From Anaerolineales bacterium (GTDB taxonomy: Bacteria; Chloroflexota; Anaerolineae; Anaerolineales; Villigracilaceae), in contig JAFGKO010000241.1 of the NCBI GenBank assembly GCA_016928525.1, positions 4,061 to 68,060 on the forward strand: a stretch of DNA of 64,000 nt, in the 5' to 3' direction. Below the pieces are notes generated by a model. The model was not told the origin of the DNA. It saw nothing but the letters and a program-made list of their open reading frames with translations, and searched no databases. Of the stretch, positions 1 to 8,130 are shown piece by piece. A program made the position numbers and the translations under genes. Each line of letters starts with the position of its first letter. Positions within the stretch are counted from its first letter, which is position 1.

Positions 1-746
1 AACTGGGCGCTTCCGCGCAGCAGGACGAACGCATCGCGCTGGCTTGTTCCTACTTGCTCGAGCATGCCCTGGCTCCCGGCGGACAATTCTCTACATCCGG
101 CGCGCCGTCCGGGACTGCCGACTGCTTGCAGGGCAATATGTGCTGGGCGCTGACCGAACTTGGCTACGAGGATCCGCGCCTGGACCTGGCATACGAATGG
201 ATGGCGCGTAGCGTGACCGGCGAAGGGGTTGCTCCCGCTCATGAAAAGGAAGCGTCCCTTCGATTTTACGCCGGCAAATGTGGACCGGTCTTCTGCTGCG
301 GTTCGAACAACAAGATGCCCTGTGCCTGGGGCGCCGCCAAGGTGATGATAGCCTTCAGCGTCCTACCGAAAGAGAGCCGGACGCCCTTGATCGACGATGC
401 CATCCGGCAGGGCGTGGACTTCCTCTTCAGTGTCGATCCGGCCGAGGCAACCTATCCTAGCGGCTGGAGCGCTAAACCCAGCGGCAACTGGTGGAAGTTC
501 GGCTTTCCGGTCTTCTACGTGACCGACATTCTGCAGATCGTGGAAGCGTTGATTGGATTAGGTTATGGCCGTGACCCGCGCCTGGGCAACGCGCTGACCC
601 TCATCCGCGAGAAGCAGGATGAGGAGGGGCGCTGGCCATTGGAATATGACTACACTGGCAAAACCTGGGTGGATTTTGGTCCCAAGAAAGAACCCAACCA
701 GTGGGTCACACTACGGGCTTTGCGCGTACTGAAGGCGGTTGCGTAG
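1..746 (+). CDS. Terpenoid-cyclase/prenyltransferase-fold protein, 5' end outside the window
   Basis: The frame is open from the first bases of the window to a TAG at 744-746, so the true start lies upstream; the TTG at 54 is only an internal possibility. The visible part (about 248 residues) is rich in Trp and Gly and has the rhythm of alpha/alpha-barrel repeats seen in squalene-cyclase and prenyltransferase-fold proteins: repeated segments ending in phrases like ALTELGYEDPR and LIGLGYGRDPR, followed by a late EGRWPLE motif. A Cys-rich stretch (KCGPVFCCGS) lies in the middle. Substrate and pathway cannot be read from the fragment. Related proteins are sometimes mis-annotated as nitrogen-fixation proteins; nothing here supports that role. 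Confidence 0.6.
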   Translation, partial: LGASAQQDERIALACSYLLEHALAPGGQFSTSGAPSGTADCLQGNMCWALTELGYEDPRLDLAYEWMARSVTGEGVAPAHEKEASLRFYAGKCGPVFCCGSNNKMPCAWGAAKVMIAFSVLPKESRTPLIDDAIRQGVDFLFSVDPAEATYPSGWSAKPSGNWWKFGFPVFYVTDILQIVEALIGLGYGRDPRLGNALTLIREKQDEEGRWPLEYDYTGKTWVDFGPKKEPNQWVTLRALRVLKAVA

Positions 747-805
747 CTCCCGTCGCCGTCCTCGGCGGCGTCTTACAGGGATGCTTCGAGATTTGAACAA
801 CCACC

Positions 806-850
806 TTGACATCTGAAAAGATGTCATATATGATGTCAAATAAGACATCA
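806..850 (+). promoter_or_regulatory. Promoter with two palindromic operators before the toxin-antitoxin pair
   Basis: A TTGACA -35-like hexamer (806-811) overlaps a perfect inverted repeat, TGACATCT (807-814) and AGATGTCA (819-826) with a 4-nt spacer. A second repeat follows: TGATGTC (831-837) and GACATCA (844-850) with a 6-nt spacer. An AT-rich -10 candidate (around 827-833) lies between them. The shared half-site GATGTC/GACATC suggests cooperative autoregulation by the ribbon-helix-helix antitoxin encoded at 865. Confidence 0.65.
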
Positions 851-864
851 CAAACGAGGCAAAT

Positions 865-1257
865 ATGACACGCTATTCCCTAAGCCTGCCCCCTGCCCTC
901 AAGCGCGAAGCCGAACAACTGGCCAGGAAACAGGGGATTTCCTTGAACCAGTTCATCCTGTGGTCTGTGGCCGAGAAAGTTGGCGCGCTGGCTCAGGGTG
1001 TGGACGATCCCGACTTTCCTGGCATCAGCTACCGGCGAGGCACATCCCGCCAGCCGACGCCCGTGCTGCGCGGCACAGGTATCCGCGTGCAGACAATTGC
1101 AATTGCGGCCAACAATTGGGGCATGTCACCTGCTGAGATCGCGGACGAATACGATATTCCCGAAGCGCAGATCAGGGAAGCGCAGTCTTTTTATGAAGCC
1201 CATCGCGCCGAGATTGACGCCGCTATCGAATCCGAAGAAGCACTCGCTCCCAAATGA
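865..1257 (+). CDS. Ribbon-helix-helix / DUF433 antitoxin
   Basis: This 130-residue protein has two parts. Residues 1-40 (TRYSLSLPPALKREAEQLA, then SLNQFILWSVAEK) look like a ribbon-helix-helix DNA-binding fold. Residues about 50-115 match the DUF433 helix-turn-helix type (TPVLRGTGIRVQTI, then MSPAEIADEYDI). DUF433 proteins commonly neutralise DUF5615 PIN-like toxins, and exactly such a gene starts 4 nt before this stop. The inferred role is antitoxin and repressor of its own operon through the palindromes at 807-850. The ATG at 865 follows a weak purine tract (GAGG at 855-858). Confidence 0.75.
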   Translation: MTRYSLSLPPALKREAEQLARKQGISLNQFILWSVAEKVGALAQGVDDPDFPGISYRRGTSRQPTPVLRGTGIRVQTIAIAANNWGMSPAEIADEYDIPEAQIREAQSFYEAHRAEIDAAIESEEALAPK

Positions 1258-1610
1258 CCAGGCCCCGCCTGCATCTGGATGCGGACGCTTCCATCAAAGC
1301 GTTATACAAAGCTTTGCGTGAACGCGGGCATGATGTGACCCGCACCCCCACCGAATGGATGCCCTTGGACGCCAATGACCGGGCACAACTACTGGGCGCA
1401 ACGGCACAGGGTCGCATCCTTTTTACATTCAACATCCATGATTTTCTGTCACTGGCGAATCAATACCCTGAGCATCATGGCCTGTTACTGGCAACACAGG
1501 ATCGCTGGACGTTGCGCGAATTGATCTATGCCCTCGACCGTATGCTCAGTGAAACGGAAGCAGATGAATGGGTCGGTCAGGTGCGCTGGTTGAATGATTG
1601 GAAAGAATAG
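1254..1610 (+). CDS. DUF5615 PIN-like toxin
   Basis: A 118-residue protein whose ATG overlaps the antitoxin stop (ATGA at 1254-1257), implying translational coupling. The N-terminus RLHLDADAS with a conserved Asp pair, the central GRILFTFNIHDF and the overall length fit the DUF5615 PIN-like family. Members are predicted metal-dependent ribonucleases acting as type II toxins. The expected acidic residues are present (Asp at 10 and 12, HD near 61-62), so it looks intact. RNase activity is inferred from the family and not visible directly. Confidence 0.75.
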   Translation: MTRPRLHLDADASIKALYKALRERGHDVTRTPTEWMPLDANDRAQLLGATAQGRILFTFNIHDFLSLANQYPEHHGLLLATQDRWTLRELIYALDRMLSETEADEWVGQVRWLNDWKE

Positions 1611-1613
1611 AGA

Positions 1614-1724
1614 GTGTCACTGCGAGCGAGCGCAGCAAGCGTGGCAGTCTCATGCTATTTGGAAAAATTGAATTTCTAGAAACCTTGAGATTGCCACGCC
1701 GCCTACGGCGGCTCGCAATGACAC
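1614..1724. repeat. Dispersed TGTCATTGCGAG repeat, copy 1
   Basis: A quasi-palindromic element bounded by TGTCACTGCGAGC on the left and GCTCGCAATGACA on the right, with inner arms GTGGCAGTCTC / GAGATTGCCAC. The same ends recur at 2924, 28202, 29838, 54897, 56201 and 61732. This copy fills the space between the toxin gene and the MBL-fold gene, and its frame happens to be open, which creates a false upstream extension of the latter. Confidence 0.8.
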
Positions 1725-1744
1725 TTTTGTCTCAGGAGGATAAC

Positions 1745-2905
1745 ATGCAAGTCGAAAAACTTTCCGAAACGCTTTACAAGTTTACGTTATCCCAAAATGA
1801 TTTCACCGTTAATGTGGTAGCTAGCATAGGCCCAGATGGCATCTTACTGGTTGATACGGGATGGACAGGGACCGCTGATGAATTGAACGAAAAAATCAGA
1901 GAACTGAGTGATGACACTATCAAATTGATCATCTTCACACATCAACATGGCGATCACATCGGGGGAAGGGGAGTCCTGGGCAAAGATGCCACTCTGATCG
2001 CCCACAAGAGCGTCAAAGACGAATTGGCCGGGAAATACTTTGCGCTGGACCCGCTCCCTGGGCAGGAGTTGCCCCTGATTACCCTGGACGGTGAGCTTTC
2101 GTTACGGTTCAACAGGGAAGACATCCGGATCATCCCTGCGCCCGGGCACACGCGAGGCGACATGGTCGTTTATTTTGTTGATTCGGGAGTCGTCTGTATG
2201 GGGGACCTGCTCTTCTCGGATACCTATCCCCTCGTTTTCCCAGCCTATGGCGGGGATGTCGATCGATACCTCGAAACCATGCAGTGGCTGATCGACCTTT
2301 TCCCGGCGGATATGAAATATATCGCAGGACACGGACGCGACTACAGCCTGGAAGAATTGAAAGCGTATCACCACATGGCCGTCAGTACCATAGATTTGAT
2401 CAAGCAGGGTATTCACGCCGGGAAGGGTCCGCGGGAGATGGTCGCAGAAAACCTACTAAAGGATTGGGAAAAATGGAGTAGCCCACAAATTACCAGCGAA
2501 ACCTGGATCACGCAGGTCTACGAGAGTGTAACCAGCCAGGGGAGAAAATCCATTGCGGAACCGCTGACCCATACGATCATGGAGGCAGGGGTTGAAACCG
2601 CTATTGCGCAATACCACCAATTGAAAAAGGACCAGCCAGATTCCTACGATTTCAGCGAGAACCAGTTGAACATGCTTGGCTACCAACTTCTCTGGCGAAA
2701 CATGAACGAGGCCGCCATAGAAGTACACAAATTGAATACCCAGGTATATCCAGACTCTGCCAATCCCTATGACAGCCTTGGGGAAACCTACGCAGCCAGT
2801 GGGGAGGTGGCACTTGCCATCCAAAGCTATGAGAAGGCGCTGGGGATCAATCCCGACATGCCTTCTGCGATTGAGGCGTTGAAGAAGTTAAAGTCTGAAT
2901 CTTAA
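1745..2905 (+). CDS. Metallo-beta-lactamase-fold hydrolase with C-terminal TPR tail
   Basis: A 386-residue protein. The ATG at 1745 is chosen because it follows a strong AGGAGGA ribosome site (1735-1741); the reading frame is open 49 codons further upstream only because the dispersed repeat there lacks stops. The MBL signature is clear: FTHQHGDH gives His66, His68, Asp70 and His71, and GHTRGD and AGHG supply further metal ligands, so a di-metal hydrolase is expected. Residues about 300-385 form two tetratricopeptide-like helical pairs (the last near YDSLGETYAASGEV). No signal peptide is seen, so it is probably cytoplasmic. Substrate unknown; lactonase, sulfatase-like or glyoxalase-like roles are all possible. 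Confidence 0.8.
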   Translation: MQVEKLSETLYKFTLSQNDFTVNVVASIGPDGILLVDTGWTGTADELNEKIRELSDDTIKLIIFTHQHGDHIGGRGVLGKDATLIAHKSVKDELAGKYFALDPLPGQELPLITLDGELSLRFNREDIRIIPAPGHTRGDMVVYFVDSGVVCMGDLLFSDTYPLVFPAYGGDVDRYLETMQWLIDLFPADMKYIAGHGRDYSLEELKAYHHMAVSTIDLIKQGIHAGKGPREMVAENLLKDWEKWSSPQITSETWITQVYESVTSQGRKSIAEPLTHTIMEAGVETAIAQYHQLKKDQPDSYDFSENQLNMLGYQLLWRNMNEAAIEVHKLNTQVYPDSANPYDSLGETYAASGEVALAIQSYEKALGINPDMPSAIEALKKLKSES

Positions 2906-2923
2906 GACTGAATCACTTTTCAG

Positions 2924-3061
2924 ATGTCATTGCGAGCCCCACCTTGCGGGGCGTGGCAATCTCACAGCACCTGAAAATATATTCTTTCTAGGTTACTTGA
3001 GACTGCCACGTCGGCCCTTCGATTTCGCTCCGCTCCACTCAGGACCTCCTCGCAGCGACAT
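2924..3061. repeat. Dispersed TGTCATTGCGAG repeat, copy 2
   Basis: Begins ATGTCATTGCGAGC and ends CGCAGCGACAT, with inner arms GTGGCAATCTC and GAGACTGCCAC. It occupies nearly all of the gap before the STAND ATPase gene and, with copy 1, brackets the MBL-fold gene. Confidence 0.75.
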
Positions 3062-3113
3062 TTTCACTTTTTAATCTATAATAGAGCAAACATCTTCAAG
3101 GGCAGGCATCGTT

Positions 3114-5366
3114 ATGTTCAAAACGTGGTCGTTTTGGAAAACCTTCTTCACCAGCTACATCGCTTTTGTTGCAGGTATTTGGGGATTCGTAGAAGCCTAC
3201 ACCTATTTCGAAAACGATTCTCTCAAGAACATGCTTGGTTCTTATTGGTGGGTTGTTTATTATCTGGTTCCTTTGATTATTGCCCTTTTCATTGCTGTCT
3301 TAAGAAATAAAAGCGAAAGCTTAGTGGGAGAAACTCAAAGGCAGAAGTATATTTCAATATCACCTGATAATCCTTTACGAATTGAACTTTTCGGAAGAGA
3401 GAAAGAAAATGCAACAATTTGTGAATTTTTACAGAAGCCGGGTATTCCAGCGATTGTTGTTTGCGGAATTAGTGGTATGGGTAAATCGGCGTTAGCTTCT
3501 GAGATCTTTAATGAGGCAATAAATATGTCCTTCGAAGTTCCGATTTGGCTTAGCGCTGGGAATCAAACTTTTAATAAATTAGATGTTTTGAAAGCAATCG
3601 GACTGTCATTAGAACTGTCATTGGAACGGAAGCCTAATGAAGACGCCCCAGATGTTTTGAAAATTCTACGCGAAAAAAAGTGTCTTTTGGTCATTGACGG
3701 TTTTAATAGTGTTGCTAAGGAAGATGTAATTTTATTCCTAAACAAATTTCCAGGCTCAAGCAAAGTGTTAATTACTAGCAGAAATTCGACTATTGTCAGT
3801 CAAGATGAAGATTCAGGGAGTAAATTCTTAAATGCAAATTATGTTACACTCGAAAAATTAGACGAAACATCGGGGATCGAGTTTATAAAAAATGTATTAG
3901 AAGGAAATCAGAATTTATCATTTGACAAAGAGAGTGTTGAAATAAAAAGTAGCGAGCTGTATCAGAAAGCAAAAGGTAATCCTGGGGTAATAAAGCTAGG
4001 GCTAGATACTGTAGAATCTTTAGAGATGGCAATCGAACTCATTCAAGAAGGTGAATTCGATTTTTTTGATCGTATCTTTTCACATTCTTGGAAAAAACTA
4101 AGCAGATCAGCCAAACGAACCTTGATGATTATGACGCTCTTTGCTACGCAGGTAGAAAAAGAAGCCATTATAAAAACTTTGAGAGTTAAATCAGCCGAGA
4201 AAGAGTTGATTGAACTAAGAAGGCTATTTCTAATTGAACGCTTGGAAGTTGATACCATAAAAAACAACAAAAACAAAGATAAGGTAACAAAATTAAATTA
4301 TCGTATCCACCCATTGACACGTAAGTTCGCCGAGAAAAAATTTGAAGCTTTATCACACTTCTTTTTAAGAAGAAAAAGTAAAATTCTTTTTGTAAACTAC
4401 TATGCTTCAAAAATACATGCGTTGCTTGGCGAAACTGTTGAGGAAGCTACGCGCGAAAATCGCAAAAACTATCGCATTGTTTTTTTAGAGATGGACAACA
4501 TTCTTGCTGCTTTAGAGATTGCCGTTAAAATAAATGCTCGAAAAAAGATACGAAACATTATCATACCGTTATTAAGTCCATTATTTGATGATGGCAGGCA
4601 TAATCAAAGAATAGAGTTAGCTAAAAAGGCTATGCCCAAGATAAAGGATCCCGACGATCTATTCTGGTTACGTGATGCTATCATCAGTTCTCTGTTTGAA
4701 ACATGTGACCTGAAAGAAGCAAATAATAAGGAAGAGATACAGGCTCAGATTGATTTGATGCGAAATCAAGCGAAATCACCAAAAGTGAAAGCTGTTCCTT
4801 ATGTTGAGTGGTATCAAGTACGTCTTTATGATCAAATCGGGGATTATGATAAGGCTATTAAATTAGCAAACGATTCTCTAGAAATCGATCCATCAGATCG
4901 AGCAAGATGTGAATTGTATTGTAGTCTTGGTGACGTTCTGGTACATAAATATAAGCTTTATAACGATATAAACTATCTTAAACAAGCGAAAGAATTATAT
5001 AATAAGCGTATAAAGCTCAGCAAAAAATTCAAAACAAAAGATTCTGATTTGGTTCCTTGGGGATACAATCGCTTAGGTAGATGTTACCTAAAAATGAAAA
5101 ATTGGGAACTTGCTAGAAAGAATTTTCATACAGCTATAAAAAAGGCTGAAGAGATAAATGAGAAACTTACTCAAGCACATGCTCTACGTGGCCTTGGACT
5201 TGTAGAATGGAGGGAGGGGAAATACTATGAAGCAGGAAAGTGGCTATTAAAAAGCATAGATATGTTCACGCACACAGGTTCATCTGTAATGATCAAAAGA
5301 GTAGAAACTGATAAAGAAATCTTAAAGTCTCTGATAGACAAAGAAGCCAGCCACCGATTAATGTAA
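3114..5366 (+). CDS. Membrane-anchored STAND (NB-ARC-like) ATPase with TPR sensor
   Basis: A 750-residue protein. Two hydrophobic segments (about 12-31 and 44-64) form an N-terminal membrane hairpin. An NB-ARC-type module follows: P-loop GISGMGKS at 118-125, Walker B LLVIDGF at 191-197, sensor-type KVLITSRN at 217-224, and a GNPG element (288-291) in the position of the GLPL motif. Residues about 550-740 are TPR-like helical repeats. STAND ATPases oligomerise on sensing a ligand; many act in prokaryotic defence or signalling. No catalytic effector domain is visible, so the membrane hairpin could itself be the effector. Codon use is far more AT-rich than the neighbours (many AAA, ATA, TTA codons), suggesting transfer. 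The ATG follows a GGGCAGG tract. Confidence 0.8.
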   Translation: MFKTWSFWKTFFTSYIAFVAGIWGFVEAYTYFENDSLKNMLGSYWWVVYYLVPLIIALFIAVLRNKSESLVGETQRQKYISISPDNPLRIELFGREKENATICEFLQKPGIPAIVVCGISGMGKSALASEIFNEAINMSFEVPIWLSAGNQTFNKLDVLKAIGLSLELSLERKPNEDAPDVLKILREKKCLLVIDGFNSVAKEDVILFLNKFPGSSKVLITSRNSTIVSQDEDSGSKFLNANYVTLEKLDETSGIEFIKNVLEGNQNLSFDKESVEIKSSELYQKAKGNPGVIKLGLDTVESLEMAIELIQEGEFDFFDRIFSHSWKKLSRSAKRTLMIMTLFATQVEKEAIIKTLRVKSAEKELIELRRLFLIERLEVDTIKNNKNKDKVTKLNYRIHPLTRKFAEKKFEALSHFFLRRKSKILFVNYYASKIHALLGETVEEATRENRKNYRIVFLEMDNILAALEIAVKINARKKIRNIIIPLLSPLFDDGRHNQRIELAKKAMPKIKDPDDLFWLRDAIISSLFETCDLKEANNKEEIQAQIDLMRNQAKSPKVKAVPYVEWYQVRLYDQIGDYDKAIKLANDSLEIDPSDRARCELYCSLGDVLVHKYKLYNDINYLKQAKELYNKRIKLSKKFKTKDSDLVPWGYNRLGRCYLKMKNWELARKNFHTAIKKAEEINEKLTQAHALRGLGLVEWREGKYYEAGKWLLKSIDMFTHTGSSVMIKRVETDKEILKSLIDKEASHRLM

Positions 5367-5418
5367 CGTCGCTTGCACTAGACTCGTGGGATTCACATCG
5401 CCAAAAGGAGTTGTTTCT

Positions 5419-5505
5419 GTGCCCGAACATATTCCGTCAAATCAGAATCATTCCGCTCACCTGCGGGTAACGCACACCTTAGGCAAAATGGAGGATGCAA
5501 AATGA
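5419..5505 (+). CDS. Possible 28-residue small protein coupled to the pentapeptide-repeat gene
   Basis: A GTG at 5419 lies 8 nt after a near-ideal AAGGAG (5405-5410). The frame runs 28 codons and stops at TGA 5503-5505, overlapping the ATG of the next gene as ATGA. The peptide starts MPEHIPSNQNHSAHLR and is hydrophilic and His-rich with no membrane segment. The strong ribosome site and the stop/start overlap are the only support; it could be a leader that couples translation rather than a functional protein. Confidence 0.4.
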   Translation: MPEHIPSNQNHSAHLRVTHTLGKMEDAK

Positions 5506-6392
5506 CAGTAGATGTTATCCAGACGATTGCCGGCTATATTGCCATTGCAGTGCCAGTGACAGTTGCTCTTGGCAACCTAGCGCGAATAATTTTGGAATGG
5601 CTAAATCAACGCCACAAAATCAAGACAACGGTTATTCAGCAGACGCATAACATCACAACACACTATTTGGATCGTGCACTTGATCCCCAAGTTCCACTTG
5701 CTTTTCGACACCAACTGCTCCGATTTCTAGCTACACCTGATCGCGATGGGTCACGATTACAAACTTGGGCACAAAATGAGCTAGAACGTGTAGGGAGCAT
5801 CGTAGATGAAGCTAACCGTGCGGTAGAAGCTGCTGAAAAAGAACTCCAAGCTGCCAAAAGCGCAGCTCAAATTGAAGCTGCGGAAAGAAAATTGGCAGAG
5901 GCTATGCAGCGCCAAAAATCTCTCATGGAACCGCCAGCAAAACCTCCACTGACTGCTGCGTCACTACGGGCAGGTTTCATTTATGAAGAAGAGTTAAGCG
6001 GACTTGAGATGAGAGATGCAGATCTTAACAGAATGAGCTTGACATATAGAAATCTACGTGGTGCGGATTTCTCGGGAAGTGATCTCACTGGTGCGACTCT
6101 CCAAGGATCTGATTTGCGGGCGGCCAGTTTTATTGGTACAAAATTGGATGGCACAGTTTTTTATAGAGCTGATCTACGCGGCGCAATCTTGCGGGAGGCG
6201 ATATTGAAGAACACCAATTTCCAAGAGGCTCACCTTGAGGGAGCCGATCTTAGTTCAGCGAAAATTGAAGGGGCTGACTTACGTGCCACATATGATCAGA
6301 CGACAAAATGGCCAGCAGGCTTTGATCCTGATGCTGCTGGTGCTGTTCAGATCAATGTTCCAGAGACTGCAAATGTTCCGCAATCGGAGTGA
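5502..6392 (+). CDS. Membrane-anchored pentapeptide-repeat protein
   Basis: A 296-residue protein with three visible parts: an N-terminal transmembrane helix (about 6-32, IAGYIAIAVPVTVALGNLA), a charged coiled-coil (about 95-145, alternating Ala, Glu, Lys) and a right-handed quadrilateral beta-helix of pentapeptide repeats (about 160-275, units such as ADLNR, ADFSG, SDLTG, ADLRG, ADLSS). Such repeats act as protein-binding or DNA-mimic surfaces. A GGAGG site precedes the ATG. It lies 135 bp downstream of the STAND ATPase, with no terminator seen between them, and both are membrane-anchored, so a shared function is plausible but unproven. A terminator follows at 6491. Confidence 0.8.
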   Translation: MTVDVIQTIAGYIAIAVPVTVALGNLARIILEWLNQRHKIKTTVIQQTHNITTHYLDRALDPQVPLAFRHQLLRFLATPDRDGSRLQTWAQNELERVGSIVDEANRAVEAAEKELQAAKSAAQIEAAERKLAEAMQRQKSLMEPPAKPPLTAASLRAGFIYEEELSGLEMRDADLNRMSLTYRNLRGADFSGSDLTGATLQGSDLRAASFIGTKLDGTVFYRADLRGAILREAILKNTNFQEAHLEGADLSSAKIEGADLRATYDQTTKWPAGFDPDAAGAVQINVPETANVPQSE

Positions 6393-6490
6393 GATTGAAT
6401 AAATGAGGAGAAATGAAAATCGTGTCTAGCACTTTTACTCCGATTGCTCTGTCAAAATGAGTTGATACTACACTTGAACATCTTTTTTAT

Positions 6491-6523
6491 AAAGCTTTCC
6501 TGCTTTCACAGGAGAGCTTTTTT
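6491..6523 (+). terminator. Intrinsic terminator after the pentapeptide-repeat gene
   Basis: A 12-bp stem, AAAGCTTTCCTG (6491-6502) with CAGGAGAGCTTT (6509-6520), one G-T pair, a 6-nt loop and a T run to 6523. It closes the accessory block. Confidence 0.75.
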
Positions 6524-6532
6524 CCTTATAAT
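6505..6532 (+). promoter_or_regulatory. Promoter for the C39-like/SH3 gene
   Basis: TTCACA (6505-6510), a 16-nt spacer and a consensus TATAAT (6527-6532), overlapping the preceding terminator. The downstream gene starts at 6567, giving a leader of about 27 nt containing GAGGTG. Confidence 0.55.
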
Positions 6533-6566
6533 AAGGGCAACGTCCTCAACCTATAGAGGTGATCCC

Positions 6567-8027
6567 ATGCCCTTCTCTCCCGTCAACTACTCCCAGGGTG
6601 ACCCGGCCTGGAAATCGGTCAAGATCGGCTCCAGCAGCGAGACCATCGGCCACGTCGGATGTGCGCTGACCAGCCTCGCCATGCTGGTCAGCGGGCACGG
6701 CTACCCCGAAACGCCCAAGACGCTTAACGCCAAGCTCAAGGCACGCGGCGGCTACGTGGACGCGGCCATCATCTGGGGCGCGGTCACTAGCATTTATCCG
6801 CAGATCGTCTACCGCAACCTGGTGCTGTGCCGCGACACCGCCGCGCCGCTCGCCCGGATCGACGCCTCCATCGCCGCCGGTCAGCCCGTGCTGGTCGAGG
6901 TGGATAGCTCGCCCCAGGCCGGTTTGCAAACCCACTGGGTGGTGCTCTACGCCAAGCAGGGCGACGATTACCTGATGCTCGATCCCTGGCCCCATCCGAC
7001 CGAGAGCGGTCAGGAGGTGCCCCTCATGCCGCGCTACAGTCATGGCAAGGCGCTTCAGAAGAGCATCACCGCTGTCGTCTTCTACGAATGCCTGCAGAGC
7101 GGGACGGGCGACTCTGGGGATACAGCCACGACGAAACCGACCTCGCCAACCGAGCCGGGGACCTATGTCAAGATTCCCGTCAGCGTGGAGGCCGGTCTGC
7201 GCCTGCGCACCGCGCCCACGACTGCTTCCGATACTGTCGCCATCGAACCGCCCGGGGCCTTGCTCCGTATCGTCGAGCCCGTCAGCGTGGCGCTGCCCAA
7301 GATCGGCGTCTACGACCAGTGGCTCAAGGTCCGCGACGGGCAGGGACGCGAGGGCTACGTCGCTGCCTGGTACGTGGAAGCGGGGCCGACGGTCGAGGGG
7401 ACGCAGGAGCCTCCGATAGCAGAACCAGCCCCAACATCCACGCCTGAACCGACTCCAGAGCCGACTCCGCCTGTACCGGTTCCCACCGAACCGGTGAGTG
7501 AAAACGAGGGAGAACCAGAGCACGCAGCACTGACCGTCTACGTCTCGCAGTCCGTTGGCGAGGCTGGCCTGCGCCTGCGCAAGACAGCCAGCCTGGGCGG
7601 CGCGCTGGTGGCCATCGAAAAAGCCGGGGCCGCGTTGACTGTCCTCGAACCTGCCGATAAAGCCCGCGCCAAGGTCGGCAAGCAAGGCAAATGGATCCAC
7701 GTCTCAGACCCCGAACGATTGCAAGGCTACGTGGCCGCGGACTACGTTGAATTGAAAAACGAACCTGTCCTGGAAGAACCGGTTGTAACGCCCGAGCCAG
7801 TCGCGGAGGCGGGAACCGTCTACGTCAGCAGCGCAGCAGCGGCCGGTTTACGCCTGCGGTCGGAACCCAACACGAACTCGGACACGCTTGCGATCCTGCC
7901 CCCCGGGACCGAACTGAAGGTGCTGGAGGGCACGGCCAAGATGATCGGCGTCTACGGCAAATGGTTCAAGGTGCGCGAAACCGGCGGGACGGAAGGCTAC
8001 GTGGCTGCCTGGTACCTGCGCAAATGA
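6567..8027 (+). CDS. C39-like papain-fold protein with three SH3 domains
   Basis: The 486-residue frame is taken from the ATG at 6567, which follows AGAGGTGATCCC; the open stretch upstream overlaps a terminator and promoter. Residues 1-150 resemble C39-type cysteine peptidases: GHVGCALTSLAML gives Cys32, THWVVLY gives His123, and LMLDPW gives Asp139, a plausible catalytic triad. Three bacterial SH3 domains follow (about 205-272, 330-395, 420-486), each with a GLRLR start and a GYVAAWY-type end, joined by Pro/Glu/Thr-rich linkers. SH3 domains of this type often bind cell walls, but no signal peptide is visible, so export is unclear. It could be a peptidase, an amidase or a hydrolase-like binding protein. 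Confidence 0.75.
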   Translation: MPFSPVNYSQGDPAWKSVKIGSSSETIGHVGCALTSLAMLVSGHGYPETPKTLNAKLKARGGYVDAAIIWGAVTSIYPQIVYRNLVLCRDTAAPLARIDASIAAGQPVLVEVDSSPQAGLQTHWVVLYAKQGDDYLMLDPWPHPTESGQEVPLMPRYSHGKALQKSITAVVFYECLQSGTGDSGDTATTKPTSPTEPGTYVKIPVSVEAGLRLRTAPTTASDTVAIEPPGALLRIVEPVSVALPKIGVYDQWLKVRDGQGREGYVAAWYVEAGPTVEGTQEPPIAEPAPTSTPEPTPEPTPPVPVPTEPVSENEGEPEHAALTVYVSQSVGEAGLRLRKTASLGGALVAIEKAGAALTVLEPADKARAKVGKQGKWIHVSDPERLQGYVAADYVELKNEPVLEEPVVTPEPVAEAGTVYVSSAAAAGLRLRSEPNTNSDTLAILPPGTELKVLEGTAKMIGVYGKWFKVRETGGTEGYVAAWYLRK

Positions 8028-8028
8028 A

Positions 8029-8100
8029 GAAAACACTCTAAAATCTTTGCGATCTTCGCGTGCTTCGCGGTTCAAGAGAAAACCGCACCGTAGTAGGAGA
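8029..8100. repeat. TTTGCGATCTTCGCG-type phrase repeat
   Basis: Low-complexity phrases (AAATCTTTGCGATCTTCGCG, GCTTCGCGGTTC) fill the gap before the aldolase gene. Closely related phrases recur at 62455-62532, suggesting a common dispersed family. Confidence 0.5.
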
Positions 8101-8130
8101 CTATCAACCTTTGAAAACAGGGAATACACA

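Noticed and set aside
1598..1744. N-terminal extension of the MBL-fold protein
   Set aside because: The extension is translated dispersed repeat; the ribosome site is at 1735-1741.
6546..7700. A 384-codon minus-strand frame
   Set aside because: It mirrors the C39-like/SH3 gene, whose domains are clear; the antisense frame is open only because of GC-rich codon bias.
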